A DNA stretch of 17,209 bases from the NCBI GenBank assembly GCA_030066455.1, contig JASJBQ010000108.1, positions 1 to 17,209 on the forward strand, given 5' to 3'. The translations under genes were made by a program, and so were the position numbers. Numbering within the stretch: the stretch's first letter is position 1; each line of letters opens with the position of its first letter. Shown here in pieces: positions 15,926-17,209 of this stretch. The notes beneath the pieces were generated by a model, which saw only the letters and a list, made by a program, of their open reading frames with translations, had not been told where the DNA came from and ran no database searches. The stretch comes from Desulfobacterales bacterium. GTDB lineage: Bacteria > Desulfobacterota > Desulfobacteria > Desulfobacterales > UBA5852.

Positions 15926-16603
15926 CTATTTCTTATTCTCGTAGCGTGCGGCGTATTCGTCCTGCACGATCATCCGCCGGGTCTGGTTCTGCCACTGCAT
16001 CACCGGTTTGACCTTCAAGATGTCGGCCACGCGGTTCTGTTCTTTGAGGCGTTCGTAGATATCCTGCCAGGCGCAGGGGATCTCGTTGCTGACCTCGCAG
16101 TTGCCCTTGTTGGTGCCGCCGCAGGGGCCGTTGAAAAGACCCTTGGCGCAGCGAGTGATCGGGCAGATCCCGGCGGTATAGCCCAGCACGCATTCGCCAC
16201 AGGCCCGGCAGCGCTCTTCGTAGATGCCGATCTGCCGGTCGACGCCGATGGCGATCGTGTTCACGGCCGGGAAAATGGGCTTGTCCGGATAGCGCTCGGC
16301 CATCAGCTGCACCCCGGCGCCGCAGGCCATGGACATGAGGCCGTCGTAGCGCGGCACCACCTTGTCCAGATCGGCCAGGAACACCTCGTTGCACTGGCGC
16401 TCCACCGTGAAGCTGTCGACCCGGGTGGCTTTGTTCTCACCGCTGAATGCGGCGTTGAGCTGGAGGTTTAAAAGGTTAACTTCTTTCTGCCCCCCGGCCA
16501 GGCAGACCGAAACACATCCGCCGCACCCGATGTTCAACACCCGCGTGTAGCCTTCAATCGCCTGCTTGATTTCCTCGAACGGTTTTTTCTTGGCTTTGAT
16601 CAC
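15926..16603 (-). CDS. metV: Methylenetetrahydrofolate reductase C-terminal domain protein (MetV-like), 225 aa
   Basis: A cysteine-rich protein of the MetV/PF12225 type, the partner subunit of MetF-type methylenetetrahydrofolate reductase in acetogens and sulfate reducers. It is thought to bind zinc or Fe-S and link the reductase to an electron carrier. Cysteines fall in an N-terminal CGGCVSVC (Cys27, 30, 34), in Cys71 and Cys94, and in a dense C-terminal group, CRACGECVLGYTAGICPITRC to Cys177, including FNGPCGG. The start codon is GTG at 16603 with a strong GGGAGGT 7 bases upstream. It follows the cytochrome gene by 38 bases on the same strand. A MetF gene is not in the window; it could lie elsewhere. 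Confidence 0.85.
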   Translation of the reverse strand: MIKAKKKPFEEIKQAIEGYTRVLNIGCGGCVSVCLAGGQKEVNLLNLQLNAAFSGENKATRVDSFTVERQCNEVFLADLDKVVPRYDGLMSMACGAGVQLMAERYPDKPIFPAVNTIAIGVDRQIGIYEERCRACGECVLGYTAGICPITRCAKGLFNGPCGGTNKGNCEVSNEIPCAWQDIYERLKEQNRVADILKVKPVMQWQNQTRRMIVQDEYAARYENKK

Positions 16604-16641
16604 TCTAACGACCTCCCAGTCGATTAACTATCGATCGTGTT

Positions 16642-17055
16642 TTATGCTTCCGGCGGCAAATGGCAGGTACCGCACATTTCCGGCCCCGAGGCCTCTCCGG
16701 CCTTGCGCACCTCGATGTGGCACCCCATGCACTGGCGGTGGTAGGCCCGCTGGCGGTCGATGGAGGCCTGGTCGTCGTGGCAGGCCCCACAGCTCACCTC
16801 CGGGGATTCCTCGACCAGATCGTCCTCGTCCAGGACGTTCTCGCCGTTTTCGTACTTGTGATGACAGTCCAGGCATTCGTAGAGTCCCATGTGAAGCTCA
16901 TGGGAAAAGGCCACCGGTGTCCGCTGGCGAGCGGCCTCCGGGTTGGCGTTCAAATTGATGATCTCTTCCTGGGCGAAGGCGATGGAGAGCCCCAGCCCGA
17001 CCACTACCAGGAAGCCGGCCAGCAGAATGAGCGTCCTTTTGGATTTTCGATGCAT
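16642..17055 (-). CDS. Periplasmic tetraheme cytochrome c (cytochrome c3 family), 137 aa
   Basis: Four CxxCH haem sites are present: Cys61-His65, Cys89-His93, Cys109-His113 and Cys128-His132. Extra histidines (His52, His55, His66, His106) can serve as sixth ligands, the bis-His pattern of class III cytochromes. A signal peptide is clear: MHRKSKRT, then a hydrophobic stretch at residues 8-26, and a likely cut after AFA before QEE. The mature protein of about 109 residues matches cytochrome c3 size. It carries electrons in the periplasm. The ATG at 17055 is chosen because the signal peptide starts there; an upstream frame to 17151 would overlap the preceding gene. The ribosome site (AAAGG) is about 13 bases upstream, rather far. 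Confidence 0.88.
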   Translation of the reverse strand: MHRKSKRTLILLAGFLVVVGLGLSIAFAQEEIINLNANPEAARQRTPVAFSHELHMGLYECLDCHHKYENGENVLDEDDLVEESPEVSCGACHDDQASIDRQRAYHRQCMGCHIEVRKAGEASGPEMCGTCHLPPEA

Positions 17056-17110
17056 TGACGTCGCGCTACCTTTCTTGGAAACCACGGTTGCCGGGTTGAA
17101 TCCCAAAGCC

Positions 17111-17209
17111 TCAGGCCGGCGGCTCGATCTGATCCCACTCGAAATATACATCCTGGGACCGGCAGATATTGCGGGCCAGGGCGATCATCTCGGGGATGTC
17201 GATCCCCAG
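17111..17209 (-). CDS. C-terminal end of an unidentified gene (partial, 32 residues)
   Basis: An open frame enters from the right edge on the minus strand and ends at TGA (17113-17111). The tail reads LGIDIPEMIALARNI, then CRSQDVYFEWDQIEPPA. Codon use fits a real gene and its stop precedes the cytochrome start by 55 bases, so it is probably the upstream gene of the same operon. Too short to assign a family. Confidence 0.55.
   Translation of the reverse strand: MGIDIPEMIALARNICRSQDVYFEWDQIEPPA

Noticed and set aside
17056..17151. Longer start for the tetraheme cytochrome at 17151
   Set aside because: It would place 32 polar residues before a clear signal peptide and overlap the upstream gene's C-terminus.
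1..17209. CRISPR array, transposon ends, tRNA or rRNA genes
   Set aside because: No regularly spaced direct repeats, terminal inverted repeats with a transposase, tRNA cloverleaf or rRNA-like sequence was noticed.

Overview
The window is GC-rich, with strong third-position G/C bias, and is tightly packed with genes. It suggests an anaerobic deltaproteobacterium (Desulfobacterota), probably a sulfate reducer near the Desulfobacterales. The evidence is a selenocysteine formate dehydrogenase with a NuoG-like N-terminus, a MetV-type partner of methylenetetrahydrofolate reductase, a small periplasmic tetraheme cytochrome, and a ferredoxin-fused nitroreductase. Taxonomy is an inference from gene content; no rRNA or ribosomal protein gene is present. 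No CRISPR array, insertion sequence, tRNA or rRNA was recognised.

Layout. (1) 140-1626: a cyclic-nucleotide-binding-domain protein (minus) is divergent from two small FmdB-type zinc-ribbon proteins and an unidentified 78-residue protein (plus). A good sigma70-type promoter lies in front of the first FmdB. (2) 1627-2090: an intergenic stretch without a supported gene, ending in a candidate promoter. (3) 2091-8501: a plus-strand cluster of a short-chain dehydrogenase (SDR), a ThDP-dependent enzyme of the acetolactate-synthase fold, a BASS-family transporter, a zinc alcohol dehydrogenase, a TetR regulator whose start region appears frameshifted, and a ferredoxin-nitroreductase fusion. (4) 8548-10466 (minus): RNase D followed by a small alpha/beta hydrolase. 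(5) 10547-12946 (plus): threonyl-tRNA synthetase and a VanZ-like membrane protein. (6) 13046-15814 (plus): formate dehydrogenase read through an in-frame UGA at 14177-14179. (7) 15926-17209 (minus): the C-terminus of an unidentified gene, a tetraheme cytochrome c and MetV. This operon converges on the formate dehydrogenase at a bidirectional terminator.

How the genes may work together. Formate dehydrogenase and MetV both belong to one-carbon chemistry: CO2/formate interconversion and methylene-tetrahydrofolate reduction, the methyl branch of the Wood-Ljungdahl pathway. The cytochrome would handle periplasmic electrons. The 2091-8501 cluster looks like an inducible cassette in which BASS imports an organic acid, two dehydrogenases oxidise or reduce intermediates, and the ThDP enzyme makes or breaks a C-C bond next to a carbonyl. 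The substrate cannot be read from the sequence. This cassette is the best candidate for an undescribed pathway. The UGA-recoded formate dehydrogenase is the best-supported unusual feature.
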